64,000 bases of DNA, taken from Streptomyces sp. NBC_00239 (GTDB taxonomy: Bacteria; Actinomycetota; Actinomycetes; Streptomycetales; Streptomycetaceae). Below the pieces are notes generated by a model. The model searched no databases, had not been told where the DNA came from, and saw nothing but the letters and a program-made list of their open reading frames with translations. A program made the position numbers and the translations under genes. Below, piece after piece: positions 7,794 through 16,562 of this stretch. Location of the stretch: positions 8,184,001-8,248,000 of the forward strand of contig NZ_CP108095.1 of NCBI RefSeq assembly GCF_036194065.1, given 5' to 3'. Positions within the stretch are counted from its first letter, which is position 1. Every line of letters begins with the position of its first letter.

Positions 7794-8908
7794 GGCGACG
7801 GTCACGTAGCCCGTGTTCCACACGAGCGGGGCGCCGGCACGTGCCTGCCAGTCCACCGTCCACCCGAGCTCGGCGGGTTCCAGCCCTCATCGATCGCCGC
7901 GAGCGCCGCTGCCCTCGCCCGCGAGTCGGGAGGGGTTGGCCGGCGGCTGTCACGCGTGCTGCGGCACCCGTCACTCGTTCGCCTTGTGGCGTGTGCAGGC
8001 CGGCGGGGTGCGTGTGAGGGTGGGGGAGTGAGCCGCGGTGGCTCCGCCATGAGAACGGGGCCCGGCCCTGGCCTGTAGTCACCACGGCCGGGCCTCGTCA
8101 CGGCTGTCCGTTCGTCCTGTCGGCAGCATGAGCGCCCCGACAGCGGTGGCAGACCCGCTCACGTCGTCCATGTTCGCCCCGTCAAGAAAACGGGATCGGC
8201 GGACCACGAAGCCGTGGCTGACCTTCCCACCGGTAGTGAAGAGCAGCCCAACACCGCCAACGAGGAATGGCAGCAGACCCCCGCGACGATCACCGTGACG
8301 CAGGCGCCGGCTGTGACCGAAGCCCGTGGCGCGCTGCTGGCGGCCATCAGCCGGCGCAGGCCAGATCACCGAGACCGGCGGTCAGGGCGGCGTGCAGCTC
8401 ACCCGTGGGCAGCTCGCTGGAAGGCGGCGGTGTCGAGCGCTGGCCGCGTGCCGTGGTGCGTGCTTGCGGCACTGCCCGCGGCACGATGAGCGCTCCGACC
8501 GGTCGGCCGAAGGCTCCGGCGACGACATCGTTCCCGGGGAGCTGCTCCCCAGTCGCATCGCCGAACCCTCGACGCGGACCCGGCGGTGACCGTCGCCGCC
8601 CGCCCGCCGCCCGCCGAGGTCCGCCGCGCCGTCCTGGTGGCCGCTCAGGAGCGCTACGACAACCGCCGACACCTGCTTTCCCGTGAGGGGGACACTGCCG
8701 GCCGGAGTCCCGCACGCGGTGCCGTCCGGGTCGTCCGCCGGCCCGGCGGCGGCACTCGTACGCTCCGTCCAGATACCTGAAGCGAGGTGTGGCCGAAGGG
8801 CGGCGGTAGCGCGCATCCGAGCGGCCTTCCGCACCTGCCGGCCATGGCGAGTACCTGGCGCACCGGCTTGACTGCCTTGTGTCACATCACCGTTGGAGGA
8901 TGATCCTC
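7794..8908. other. decayed region, no intact gene
   Basis: About 1.1 kb with no frame that holds convincing protein character. Two minus-strand stretches look related to each other (DDVSGSATAVGALMLPTG near 8110-8170 and VVAGAFGRPVGALIVPRA near 8480-8540), which suggests remnants of a duplicated secreted or FG-GAP-like gene, but this is weak. The only functional element I can support is the ribosome binding site GGAGGA at 8895-8900 for the next gene. Confidence 0.35.
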
Positions 8909-9892
8909 ATGGCGAACAGCGTCACCACCGAACCCGTCCACCGCACCGTCGAGGGCCCCGCCGGCCGGATTCACCTGGTCGAGCAGGGCGCCGGCCCGCT
9001 GGTCCTGCTGCTGCACGGTTTCCCGGAGTCCTGGTATTCCTGGCGCCACCAGCTCCCTGCGCTGGCCGCGGCCGGATACCGGGCCGTCGCGATCGACGTG
9101 CGCGGCTACGGCCGCTCCTCCAAGCCCGCCGACGTGTCCGGCTACCGCATCGGGGACCTGGTCGCGGACAACGTCGCCGTGGTCAAGGCCCTCGGCGAGG
9201 AGCAGGCCGTGGTCGTGGGCCACGACTGGGGCGCGGTCATCGCCGCGAACTCCGCGCTCCTCGCCCCGGACACCTTCCGCGCCGTCGCCCTGATGTCCGT
9301 CCCCTACGCGCCGGCGGGCGGGCCGAAGCCGAGTGAGGTGTTCGCCCAACTGGCGCCCCCCGGGCACGACTTCTACGTGGCGTACTTCCAGGAGCCCGGC
9401 CGCGTCGAGGCGGAGATCGAGCCCGACGTACGGGGCTGGCTGCGCGGTTTCTACGCCTCCATGTCCCCCGACACGATGGCCGGCCCGACCGAGCCCCCGG
9501 TCGTGTTGGTCCCCCATGGCCACCGGATGCGCGAGCGCTTCCCCAGGACGCAGCCCGGATGGCTCTCGGACGCCGACCTCGACGTGTACGCGGGCGAGTT
9601 CGAGCGCACCGGACTGGTCGGCGGGCTGAACCGCTACCGCAACTTCGACCAGGACTGGGAAGACCTCCAGCCGTATGCGGGGGCCCCGATCACCCAGCCG
9701 TCGCTGTTCATCGGCGGTGCCCTGGACGCCACCGTCATGATGCAGATCGACGTCGTCAAAGCGTTCGAGCACACCTTGCCGAACATCCATGCCACCCACA
9801 TCCTCGACGGCGCCGGCCACTGGCTCCAGCAGGAACGCCCGGGCGAGATCAGCACGCTCCTCACCGAGTGGCTCGCGGCCATCGACGGCTGA
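8909..9892 (+). CDS. epoxide hydrolase-type alpha/beta hydrolase
   Basis: 327 residues. HGFPESWYSWRHQ carries the HGxP oxyanion motif of soluble epoxide hydrolases; GHDWGA supplies the Asp nucleophile; the acid is likely the Asp in GGALDATV and the base is the His in GAGHWLQQE. A cap domain with YAGEFERTGLVGGLNRYRN provides the ring-opening tyrosine region. It probably opens epoxides to diols; haloalkane or fluoroacetate dehalogenase activity is a less likely alternative because the cap sequence is of the epoxide hydrolase type. ATG at 8909 follows GGAGGA with an 8-base gap. A terminator hairpin follows the stop. Confidence 0.88.
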   Translation: MANSVTTEPVHRTVEGPAGRIHLVEQGAGPLVLLLHGFPESWYSWRHQLPALAAAGYRAVAIDVRGYGRSSKPADVSGYRIGDLVADNVAVVKALGEEQAVVVGHDWGAVIAANSALLAPDTFRAVALMSVPYAPAGGPKPSEVFAQLAPPGHDFYVAYFQEPGRVEAEIEPDVRGWLRGFYASMSPDTMAGPTEPPVVLVPHGHRMRERFPRTQPGWLSDADLDVYAGEFERTGLVGGLNRYRNFDQDWEDLQPYAGAPITQPSLFIGGALDATVMMQIDVVKAFEHTLPNIHATHILDGAGHWLQQERPGEISTLLTEWLAAIDG

Positions 9893-9908
9893 CCCACCTG
9901 CCCTCGTA

Positions 9909-9940
9909 CGGCCCCGGGACGCCACGGCATCCCGGGGCCG
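9909..9940 (+). terminator. terminator of the epoxide hydrolase gene
   Basis: CGGCCCCGGGA and TCCCGGGGCCG form a perfect 11-bp stem with a 10-base loop, starting 16 bases after the stop codon. Confidence 0.65.
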
Positions 9941-10060
9941 CCCCGCGCTCATCGTCCGGCACCAGCCCCACCCGGTTGCCGACCCAGCCGCCCACTTCTG
10001 CTTGTGGAACCCAGCCGAACAATTCGTAGGTCCCGGGTCGGGATTCTCCAAACAGCCCTT

Positions 10061-10166
10061 CCGCTTCGGCGCAAGGGTCGTCGAGATCGCTCCAGGCCAG
10101 CGGGGCCGCGACGGGGGCGCCGGAGCGGGCGCGGACGGCGTAGGGGGCGACGGCGGTCTGATCGAC
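10061..10166 (-). pseudogene. LigD-type polymerase domain fragment
   Basis: On the minus strand the short stretch QTAVAPYAVRARSGAPVAAP, continuing to WSDLDDP, resembles the C-terminal signature of the LigD/PolDom primase-polymerase (typically TVVAPYSLRAR...PVTW). Nothing of the rest of the enzyme is present. It overlaps a plus-strand frame with weak protein character, and the whole 9941-10900 interval looks decayed. Confidence 0.4.
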
Positions 10167-10169
10167 GTC

Positions 10170-10545
10170 GCGCTCCGGTCCGTCACCGACCAGCAGGTCC
10201 ACTACGCGGCCGCCCGAACCGAACTGACCGCACTGGCCCCCGACGGCACCCGTGTAGTGCCGCCCACCAGTACACCGGACGAGAGTGGCGTCCTGGTGAT
10301 CCCGGCGTCCGAGGTGAATCCCGCGGACAAGGCCGCCTTGGCCCTGGAGGACCAGGAGGGCGCCCCCTGCTGACGGTCAGGTCGGGCACCGTGCTCCCCG
10401 AACAGCTCGCTGTCCGGGACACCGACGGGAACCTCCTGGCGACCTACGTGGCAGCGCTCGTGATCCAGCCCCGGGGCGTACGTGGGCTGGAATCCGTACT
10501 TAAGACCTACGACTACCCGCTTCAGTGGAGGAGCATCACGCTTCT
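10170..10545 (+). pseudogene. unidentified decayed coding sequence
   Basis: Two successive plus-strand frames have protein-like composition: ARTELTALAPDGTRVVPP up to about 10370, then SGTVLPEQLAVRDTDGNLLA to about 10530. They could be one gene broken by a frameshift near 10370. I do not recognise the family. Confidence 0.25.
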
Positions 10546-10551
10546 GCCAAC

Positions 10552-10592
10552 TGAGCGCGTTACCCGGCCACCGTGGCCGGGTACCGCGCTCA
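10552..10592. repeat. 20-bp inverted repeat, near perfect
   Basis: TGAGCGCGTTACCCGGCCAC is followed after one base by its reverse complement with a single mismatch. As RNA it would be a very stable hairpin. It may be a terminator or an IS-type end. It is not adjacent to an intact gene. Confidence 0.5.
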
Positions 10593-10794
10593 ACCGCGGC
10601 CGAGTTGTCCTTTCTCGGGGAAGGTCGACCGATCTGGCCGAGGTGCATGGCCGTGCAGCTCGTTCAGGGAGCCGCCACAGCGTTGCCTGTGCGGTCGGGT
10701 GATCTTGCGCGGTCGCGTGACGGCATCACGTTGACCCCTTCGCCTCGTCACGTCGGCGTTCTGGCTATGGTGCGCCCGCGTGCGAGAGGCGCGC

Positions 10795-10848
10795 GGGAGG
10801 TATGAATCGAGCCGTTTCGTGCCTGGGAGGTATGAATCGAGCCGTTTC
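10795..10848 (+). repeat. two direct repeats of 24 bp, period 30
   Basis: GGGAGGTATGAATCGAGCCG plus TTTC occurs at 10795-10818 and again exactly at 10825-10848. The 30-bp period is close to three helical turns, so the copies face the same side of the helix. They lie 108 bp upstream of the lipase-like gene and may bind a regulator. Each unit also contains a GGGAGG followed by ATG, but no open frame of note follows. Confidence 0.55.
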
Positions 10849-10955
10849 ATGCGCATGAGAGTGATCTCCCCGGATTCGGGTGGGACGCGGGTGCTCGCGT
10901 CGGGACGATGGCTGTGTTCGGCATGATCGCCGCGACACGAAGGAGACGTCGAAGT

Positions 10956-12206
10956 ATGTCCAAGCCTGTCGTCAACATCTGGGGTACCCCTCCGGGGTCT
11001 GAACTCGCCGCCGTGCAGCCCGCCCCCTGGGACACCAAGTGGGATCTGAGCACCAGGAACGTCAGCGGAACCGCCTGGGTCTTCTACAGGTCACCCGGCG
11101 AGGGTGTCCTCAACCGGCCGGTGATCCTCGCCGACGGCTTCGCTCCGGGAGGAACCGACATCGACCACCTGTACGACGGCTTGGAGAAGGGTGAGTACCC
11201 GTTCGTCTCCAACCTGCGTCAGGCCGGCTTCGACGTCATTGTGCTGGGCTTCGCCGACCGCACCGCGTCCGTCCTCGACAATGCCGAGGTCGCCATCCAG
11301 TGCATCATGCGGACGATCGCCGAGCGTGAAGGCGACGCCCCGCTGACGGTGGGCGGCTTCAGCATGGGAGGCCTGGTCACCCGCTACGCCCTGGCCAAGC
11401 TGGAGCGCCAGCGGATGAACCACGAGACCGCCACCTACCTCTCCTACGACACTCCGCACCGCGGCGCGTGGCTGCCCCTGGGGGTCCAGGCGTTCGCCCA
11501 CTACGTGAAGGAACACTGGGGAGGCGAAGGCAAGCAGCTCTACAACCTCTACTCCGACCTGATCAACAGCCCCGCCGCACGCGAGATGCTGCGCTGGCAC
11601 CTCGACACCGCAACCGACACCACCCTCGACGTCGCCGCCGGCCAGGACAAGGCACGGACCGAGTTCCTGGACGCACTGGAGCGGATGGGCGACTGGCCCC
11701 AGATCCCCCGCCTGCTCGGCGTCGCCAACGGAACGGGCACCGGCGCCGGAAACAACATCCCCGCCGACAGCCCCGCGATGGACGCCCCCGGACCGGTGGT
11801 CGTCGCGCAGCTGCGTACCCAGGGCGAGGGACGCAAGACCGTCGCCGAGATGCAGGGGCCGGACCAGGTCTCGATCAACACCACAGGCTTCCCCGAAATC
11901 GACGGCGCTCCCGGCGGTCTCTTCCCCGAGCTCCTCGGCGGCGCCTCCAACTTCGGCGTGGCCAACATGCTGGCCAACCTTCTCAACGAAGCCGCCACGC
12001 AACCCGTATACAACGCCTCCTGTTTCGTCCCCACCATCAGCGCCGTCGCGGCCGCCGACATCGACAACAACGACGCCCTCTACCGCAAGATCGACGCCGA
12101 GGACAGCTACCTCCACGACTTCCGCTGCGCCACCACCAACGAAGGCCACACCGTCCTGACCCGAGAACTCGGCGAATGGATCGTGACCAAGCTCAAGGAC
12201 GCGTAA
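10956..12206 (+). CDS. lipase/esterase-like alpha/beta hydrolase
   Basis: 416 residues. GGFSMGGLVTRYALAK contains the GxSxG nucleophile elbow typical of DUF676/PGAP1-like lipases that act on bulky or membrane lipids, and an early ILADGFAPGG segment probably forms the oxyanion region. The catalytic His may be in NEGHTVLTREL near the C-terminus. There is no signal peptide, so it is probably intracellular. The protein is long for a simple esterase; the insertion of about 150 residues between elbow and His could be a lid. ATG at 10956 follows AAGGAG by about 11 bases. A perfect terminator follows. Confidence 0.75.
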   Translation: MSKPVVNIWGTPPGSELAAVQPAPWDTKWDLSTRNVSGTAWVFYRSPGEGVLNRPVILADGFAPGGTDIDHLYDGLEKGEYPFVSNLRQAGFDVIVLGFADRTASVLDNAEVAIQCIMRTIAEREGDAPLTVGGFSMGGLVTRYALAKLERQRMNHETATYLSYDTPHRGAWLPLGVQAFAHYVKEHWGGEGKQLYNLYSDLINSPAAREMLRWHLDTATDTTLDVAAGQDKARTEFLDALERMGDWPQIPRLLGVANGTGTGAGNNIPADSPAMDAPGPVVVAQLRTQGEGRKTVAEMQGPDQVSINTTGFPEIDGAPGGLFPELLGGASNFGVANMLANLLNEAATQPVYNASCFVPTISAVAAADIDNNDALYRKIDAEDSYLHDFRCATTNEGHTVLTRELGEWIVTKLKDA

Positions 12207-12235
12207 CCGGCAGCCGGGACGCGCATACACAGTCT

Positions 12236-12272
12236 GAAGGGGCCTGCCGGCCTGACGGCCGCAGGCCCCTTC
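12236..12272 (+). terminator. terminator of the lipase-like gene
   Basis: GAAGGGGCCTGC and GCAGGCCCCTTC form a perfect 12-bp stem with a 13-base loop, 29 bases after the stop. Confidence 0.75.
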
Positions 12273-12830
12273 AATGCACCGACGCCGCCACAGCGGATCC
12301 CGTGGTCACGTGTTGCGACGACCACCGGAATCCGCCATCTCTGGGCGGGCACGACGGTGTCTCAGCTGCGGCGTCCGCGAGTGATCGCTTGGGGGTCTTG
12401 CCGCCCTCCTTGTGGTCTCGGGCGGGCCTCACTGTCTCGTCCACCGCGCGCCACGAGCAGCTCACCGTCACCGCCTGCCTGAGTTGCCCGGCGCGCCGGG
12501 CCTGGCCAGGGCGGCTCCGGCGCCGTGATCGCACCAGCCACACCAAGATCGTCACATTGAGGTCAGGCGGAGATCCCCAGCCCAGCTCTCACCACGGACC
12601 CGACCGGTGGGGAACGAGCGCTCCAAGGCGACGCGTCCGGTGTTCGGTTCGTGGTCTTCCCTCACCGCCAGGACCCTTTCCCCCAGCGTGCACTCGCTCG
12701 ACTTCTCGGACCCCATTGGCCGAGAGTGGCGCGAGCCAGCCTCCCAGCTCGCAGCGCTCCACGGGACAGCCCTTAGCCGCGGGGGCGTTCGCACTGGCGG
12801 TGCTGGGTGGCTGTACCGGTTTGGGCCGGG
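12273..12830. other. no intact gene
   Basis: About 560 bp between the lipase terminator and the end of the ArsR gene. Several short frames exist on both strands but none shows a family motif, good start context or a consistent codon pattern. I treat it as decayed or non-coding. Confidence 0.4.
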
Positions 12831-13373
12831 TCAGGCGGAGCCGGTGGTGCCGGCCGGCAGAGCCTGCTGATAGAGCGCCACCAACACGCCGTGCAGGGGC
12901 AGGCCTTCAGCCTCTTCCTCGGCCTCGTCGACCAGTCTGGTGAGGGCCTCGCCGAGTTCTCTTGCCTTCGCGGGGCTGAGACGCAGATGGCGCAGTGTCA
13001 GGTGGGTCTCAGCGGGAGAGGGGTCCAGCTCCTGGGCGACCGCGGCGAGCATCGCGGCGGTGCCTGCCGCTTGAGGTTCGGCGACGACCATGTGACGGGC
13101 CGTGCGCTGGTAGTACTGCTCGGTGCCGCCGCGGACCTGGCGGGTCTCGACGACGCGGACCAGCCCGGCATCACGGAGCACATGGAGGTGGTGGGCCACG
13201 TTGCCCTTCTTCGCGTCGAGCTGCGCCGCAAGCAGTCTGACGGTGGCAGGCCGGTGGCCCAGGGCGAAGAGCAACCGCTGACGCAACGGGTGGGCGAGTG
13301 CCGCGAACTGCTCAGGCGCACCGATCTCCAGGACGTCTTCATGAGGCGGCAGGTAGGAAGGCTGATCACCCAT
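12831..13373 (-). CDS. ArsR-family winged-helix regulator
   Basis: 180 residues. The winged helix lies near the N-terminus: FAALAHPLRQRLLFALG, then LDAKKGNVAHHLHVLRDAGL as the recognition helix-turn-helix and a wing with GGTEQYYQ. The C-terminal half is a helical extension (EALTRLVDEAEEEAEG) seen in the larger ArsR proteins without metal-binding cysteines, so a metal sensor role is unlikely. It is divergent from the S41 peptidase gene and shares a promoter region with a 10-bp inverted repeat, so it probably represses that gene and itself. The ATG at 13373 is used; a TTG five codons upstream is the alternative. Confidence 0.85.
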   Translation of the reverse strand: MGDQPSYLPPHEDVLEIGAPEQFAALAHPLRQRLLFALGHRPATVRLLAAQLDAKKGNVAHHLHVLRDAGLVRVVETRQVRGGTEQYYQRTARHMVVAEPQAAGTAAMLAAVAQELDPSPAETHLTLRHLRLSPAKARELGEALTRLVDEAEEEAEGLPLHGVLVALYQQALPAGTTGSA

Positions 13374-13375
13374 AC

Positions 13376-13405
13376 CGAAAGTGTCCAAACTCTTTGACGC
13401 TTTCG
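13376..13405. promoter_or_regulatory. probable ArsR operator
   Basis: CGAAAGTGTC (13376-13385) and GACGCTTTCG (13396-13405) form a 10-bp inverted repeat with one mismatch and a 10-base spacer. It covers the candidate -35 TTGACG (13394-13399) of the peptidase gene and abuts the regulator's start codon. Confidence 0.55.
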
Positions 13406-13430
13406 CAAGGGCAGTGCTCTACTCCCTGTC
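13394..13430 (+). promoter_or_regulatory. promoter of the S41 peptidase gene, leaderless-type
   Basis: TTGACG at 13394-13399 and TCTACT at 13418-13423 are spaced 18 bases. The -10 ends 7 bases before the ATG at 13431 and no Shine-Dalgarno sequence is present, so the mRNA probably begins at the start codon. Confidence 0.45.
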
Positions 13431-14336
13431 ATGACTACTTCAACGAAGCTTTCGCCGGCCCCTGTCATCGATGAGACGGTCCGGCTGCTGACCGAGCACT
13501 ACGTCTTCCCGGAGGTAGCCGAGCAGCTCGCCGGCCTGCTGCAACAACGCCTGGCCGAGGGCGCCTACGACGTCGACGGCGCCGAGGAGCTCGCCCGGCT
13601 GGTCACCGCGGACCTGCAGTCCGTCAACGACGACCGGCACCTGAGACTGAAGCACCACGTCGACCCGGTCTCTCCGAAGCAGGGGGCGGCCAGCCTGGAC
13701 GCCATGCGCCGAGACTTCGACGCCTCGCTGGGCGGCGCGCCCCGGGTGCAGTTGCTCGACGGCGGGGTCGCCCTGGTGGAGATGGCGCCGATGCTGTTTC
13801 CACTGGAGTGGGCCGCCGAACCGCTGGGCGCCGCGCTCACCCTGGCCTCCCGCGCCCAGGCGCTGATCGTGGACCTTCGCGCCAACCGGGGCGGCGACCC
13901 GGACACGGTCGCCTTCGTCTGCAGTTACCTACTCGACGAGCGCACCCACCTCAACACCATGCACTGGCGCCGCGGCGACCGCACCGAGCAATCCTGGAGC
14001 CTGCCGCACGTTCCCGGCGCGCGCTTCGGCGGCAGCAAGCCGTTGTACCTGCTGACCAGCGACAGCACCTTCTCTGCCGCCGAAGAGCTGGCGTACGACC
14101 TCCAGCAGCTCGGCCGCGCCGTAGTGGTCGGCGAGCGCACTCGCGGCGGCGCACATCCGTGCAAGGGCTGGACCGTGCACCCGCACCTGGAAGTCACCGT
14201 CCCCACGGGCCGCGCCGTCAACCCCGTCTCCCAGACGAACTGGGAAGGCACCGGCGTGCAGCCGGACGTCCCTTGCGCTGCTGCTGACTCCCTCGACCAC
14301 GCACACGCACTGGCCCTCGCCCGTCTCGCGGGCTGA
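13431..14336 (+). CDS. S41-family (tail-specific/IRBP-like) peptidase
   Basis: 301 residues. An N-terminal helical IRBP-type segment (IDETVRLLTEHYVFPEVAEQ) precedes the catalytic core: ALIVDLRANRGGDPDTV and LYLLTSDSTFSAAEELAYDL, where the serine of TFSAAEE is the expected nucleophile, then GERTRGGAHPC. There is no PDZ domain and no signal peptide, so this is a short cytoplasmic version that may cleave peptides or be a non-proteolytic relative. Repression by the divergent ArsR protein is likely from the shared operator. Confidence 0.85.
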   Translation: MTTSTKLSPAPVIDETVRLLTEHYVFPEVAEQLAGLLQQRLAEGAYDVDGAEELARLVTADLQSVNDDRHLRLKHHVDPVSPKQGAASLDAMRRDFDASLGGAPRVQLLDGGVALVEMAPMLFPLEWAAEPLGAALTLASRAQALIVDLRANRGGDPDTVAFVCSYLLDERTHLNTMHWRRGDRTEQSWSLPHVPGARFGGSKPLYLLTSDSTFSAAEELAYDLQQLGRAVVVGERTRGGAHPCKGWTVHPHLEVTVPTGRAVNPVSQTNWEGTGVQPDVPCAAADSLDHAHALALARLAG

Positions 14337-14382
14337 CCCAGTCGAGGGGAGGTGACGCGTGCTACGCAGCAGCCTCACGAAG

Positions 14383-14404
14383 GGGCCCGGAACAGGCCGG
14401 GCCC
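14383..14404. terminator. hairpin between convergent genes
   Basis: GGGCCCGG and CCGGGCCC form a perfect 8-bp stem with a 6-base loop, 46 bases after the peptidase stop. It could serve the peptidase gene and the convergent SDR gene. Confidence 0.5.
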
Positions 14405-14601
14405 GCTTCCGTACGAGCCGGCCTTGGGCGAGATCGGCGTTGACGGCCCGGTCCTCGGAACTGACCACATGGGACGGGACGCGGTAGTTGGAACCAGTAG
14501 CGGTGCGGAGCGTCGGCCGGGGCAGCGGCCGGTGCCGATGAACCTGTCCGAGAGGCGCGGGCGAAGCGGCCTCACCTGGCGGGTGATGACCGCCGTGCAC
14601 A

Positions 14602-15342
14602 TCACCAGGGCACGACGCCGGCGTCGTTGAAGAACTGGCCGGTCGGGCCGTCGTCGGGGAGGGTCGCGAGCTTGATGGCGACCGCCGCGCCCTGTTCGGG
14701 GGTGCGTACGCCGCGGAAGCCGTTGAGGTCGGTCGCGACGTAGCCTGGGCAGCCGGCGTTGATCAGGATGTTCGTGCCGCTCAGCTCGCGGGCGTATTGG
14801 AGGGTGACGGCGTTCAGGAACGTCTTCGACGGCGCGTACGCCACGGCGATCGGGCCCGTCGTATGCTCTGCGGCGGGTCCTGACTGCCGGGTGAGGGAGC
14901 CGACACTGCTGGACATGTTCACGATCCGTGGTGAGGCGGAGCGGCGCAGCAGCGGCATCATCGCGTTGGTGACGCGGATGACGCCGATAACGTTGGTCTC
15001 CACGACCGTTCGGATGGTGGCGGGATCGACCCGGGTGGGCTCCTGCGGCCAATCGCCGGTGATGGCGGCGTTGTTGACGAGGACGTCGAGGCGCCCGGCC
15101 CGTTCCTCGATCAGCCGTGCGGCGGCGGTCGCGCTCGCGTCGTCGGTCACGTCCAGCGGTACGCCGAAGGCGTCGACGCCGGCCGCGCGCAGTCGCTCCA
15201 CCGCGACCTTGCGGCGCTGGTCGTCGCGGGCGCCGACGCCGACGCTCCAGCCGAGGGCGCCCAGGCCCGCGGCGATCTCGTGGCCGATTCCCTTGTTCGC
15301 GCCGGTGACCAGCGCAATCGTTCGTTCGCTCATGGAGACCAT
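14602..15342 (-). CDS. SDR family oxidoreductase
   Basis: 246 residues. VTGANKGIGHEIA is the dinucleotide-binding motif, LVNNAAITG the NNAG-type motif, NMSSSVGSL the catalytic serine strand and VAYAPSKTFLNAV the Tyr-x3-Lys. The sequence is closest in style to carbonyl-reductase-like SDRs that follow LysR regulators. The start at 15342 (MVSMSERT) is preceded by AAGGGC; the ATG at 15333 is the alternative. It is divergent from a LysR-type gene, which most likely controls it. Confidence 0.87.
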   Translation of the reverse strand: MVSMSERTIALVTGANKGIGHEIAAGLGALGWSVGVGARDDQRRKVAVERLRAAGVDAFGVPLDVTDDASATAAARLIEERAGRLDVLVNNAAITGDWPQEPTRVDPATIRTVVETNVIGVIRVTNAMMPLLRRSASPRIVNMSSSVGSLTRQSGPAAEHTTGPIAVAYAPSKTFLNAVTLQYARELSGTNILINAGCPGYVATDLNGFRGVRTPEQGAAVAIKLATLPDDGPTGQFFNDAGVVPW

Positions 15343-15428
15343 GCTGCCCTTGGTCTCCGGCGGGGGTCCAAGACCGATTGGGTGGGCGACGATACCGTCA
15401 GGGTATGGATTCGGAGTACCGTGGCCGG

Positions 15429-16280
15429 ATGGAGACCCGGGAACTGCGCTACTTCGTCGCTGTCGCTGAGGAGCTGCACTTCGGGCGCGCCGCGCAGCGG
15501 CTCGGGATCGCGCAGCCGCCGCTGTCACGGGCGATCCAGCAGCTCGAACGCCGGCTCGGGGCAGTACTGCTGGACCGGACCAGCCGCACCGTCACGCTGA
15601 CCGAGGCCGGCTCGGTGCTGCTGGCCGAGGGCCGGGCCGCCCTCGACGCGGTCGACGCCGCCGAGCGCCGGACCCGCCGGGCCGCCCTTTCGGCGACCGG
15701 CCGACCCGGCCTGGTCCTGGTGACGAAAGCCAGCGCGTCCAGAGAACTGCTGGCGAAACTGCTCGACGCGTACACCGCCGAACCCGGCGCGGTCCCCGTC
15801 GAGGTCATCCTGTGCGGCCCGGCCGAGCAGGAACGGCTGCTGCGCGAGGGCCGGGCCGACGTGGCGTTGCTGCACAGGCCGTTCGACTCCACGGCCAGGC
15901 TCCACGCCGAAGAGCTCAGCACGGAGGGCCAGGTGGTGGTCCTGCCGGCCGGACATCCGCTCACCGCTCGGGCCCATGTGCACATGACCGACATCACCGA
16001 CCTGCCGGGCCTGCCCCTGCCACGCTGGCCCAATCCCGATGGCACCTACCCACCCGGCCCCGGCCCGCAGGTCCGCGACCACGCCCAGTTGCTGCAGCTC
16101 GTCGCGCTCGGCCGGGCCTGCGCGGTCTCACCGGAGTCGTGCCGAGCCCAACTGCACGGGGACCTCGCCGCCGTGCCCGTGCTGGACGCGCCGAAAGTCA
16201 CCACCGTGATCGCCTGGCCACCGCACAGCCGGTCCAGAGCCGTCTCCGACCTCGTCAGGATTGCGACGCATCTCCAGTAG
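15429..16280 (+). CDS. LysR-type transcriptional regulator
   Basis: 283 residues. The N-terminal winged HTH reads ELRYFVAVAEELHFGRAAQR, followed by LGIAQPPLSRAIQQLERRLG; the following LTEAGSVLLAEGRAAL is the dimerisation helix. The C-terminal two-lobe effector domain follows (VEVILCGPAEQERLLREG, ADVALLHRP). It is divergent from the SDR gene and should activate it in response to a small molecule. The start METRELRYF at 15429 matches the family; an ATG at 15405 gives 8 more residues. Confidence 0.88.
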   Translation: METRELRYFVAVAEELHFGRAAQRLGIAQPPLSRAIQQLERRLGAVLLDRTSRTVTLTEAGSVLLAEGRAALDAVDAAERRTRRAALSATGRPGLVLVTKASASRELLAKLLDAYTAEPGAVPVEVILCGPAEQERLLREGRADVALLHRPFDSTARLHAEELSTEGQVVVLPAGHPLTARAHVHMTDITDLPGLPLPRWPNPDGTYPPGPGPQVRDHAQLLQLVALGRACAVSPESCRAQLHGDLAAVPVLDAPKVTTVIAWPPHSRSRAVSDLVRIATHLQ

Positions 16281-16562
16281 TTCCCCATGCCTGGCCCGGT
16301 CCCACCTACCGTGACCCGGCTCACCACAACGCAGCGTTACGGAAGCAAGAACCGCCAACTACTGCGCTCGCCGCCGGGTGGAAATCTCGGTCGCATCCAG
16401 TTCAAGGCGTAGCTGCGCCCTCGGGGCAGTCCGGCAGTTACTTCAATGTGCGATCGGAGCGTGTCTTGTGGTGCGTTCAGGGGTTGTTGGGGAGGCCGAG
16501 GCAGCGGGGTCGTCTGCGGGTGGCGGTGGGACTTCGCGCCGGCGCGGGGCTGTCGGGCTGGT

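Noticed and set aside
8882..10186. Minus-strand open frame opposite the epoxide hydrolase
   Set aside because: No motif, and all conserved sequence is on the plus strand; only the small LigD-like scrap beyond 10061 has support.
12831..13373. A metal-sensing ArsR/SmtB regulator
   Set aside because: No Cys or His cluster of the known metal sites is present.
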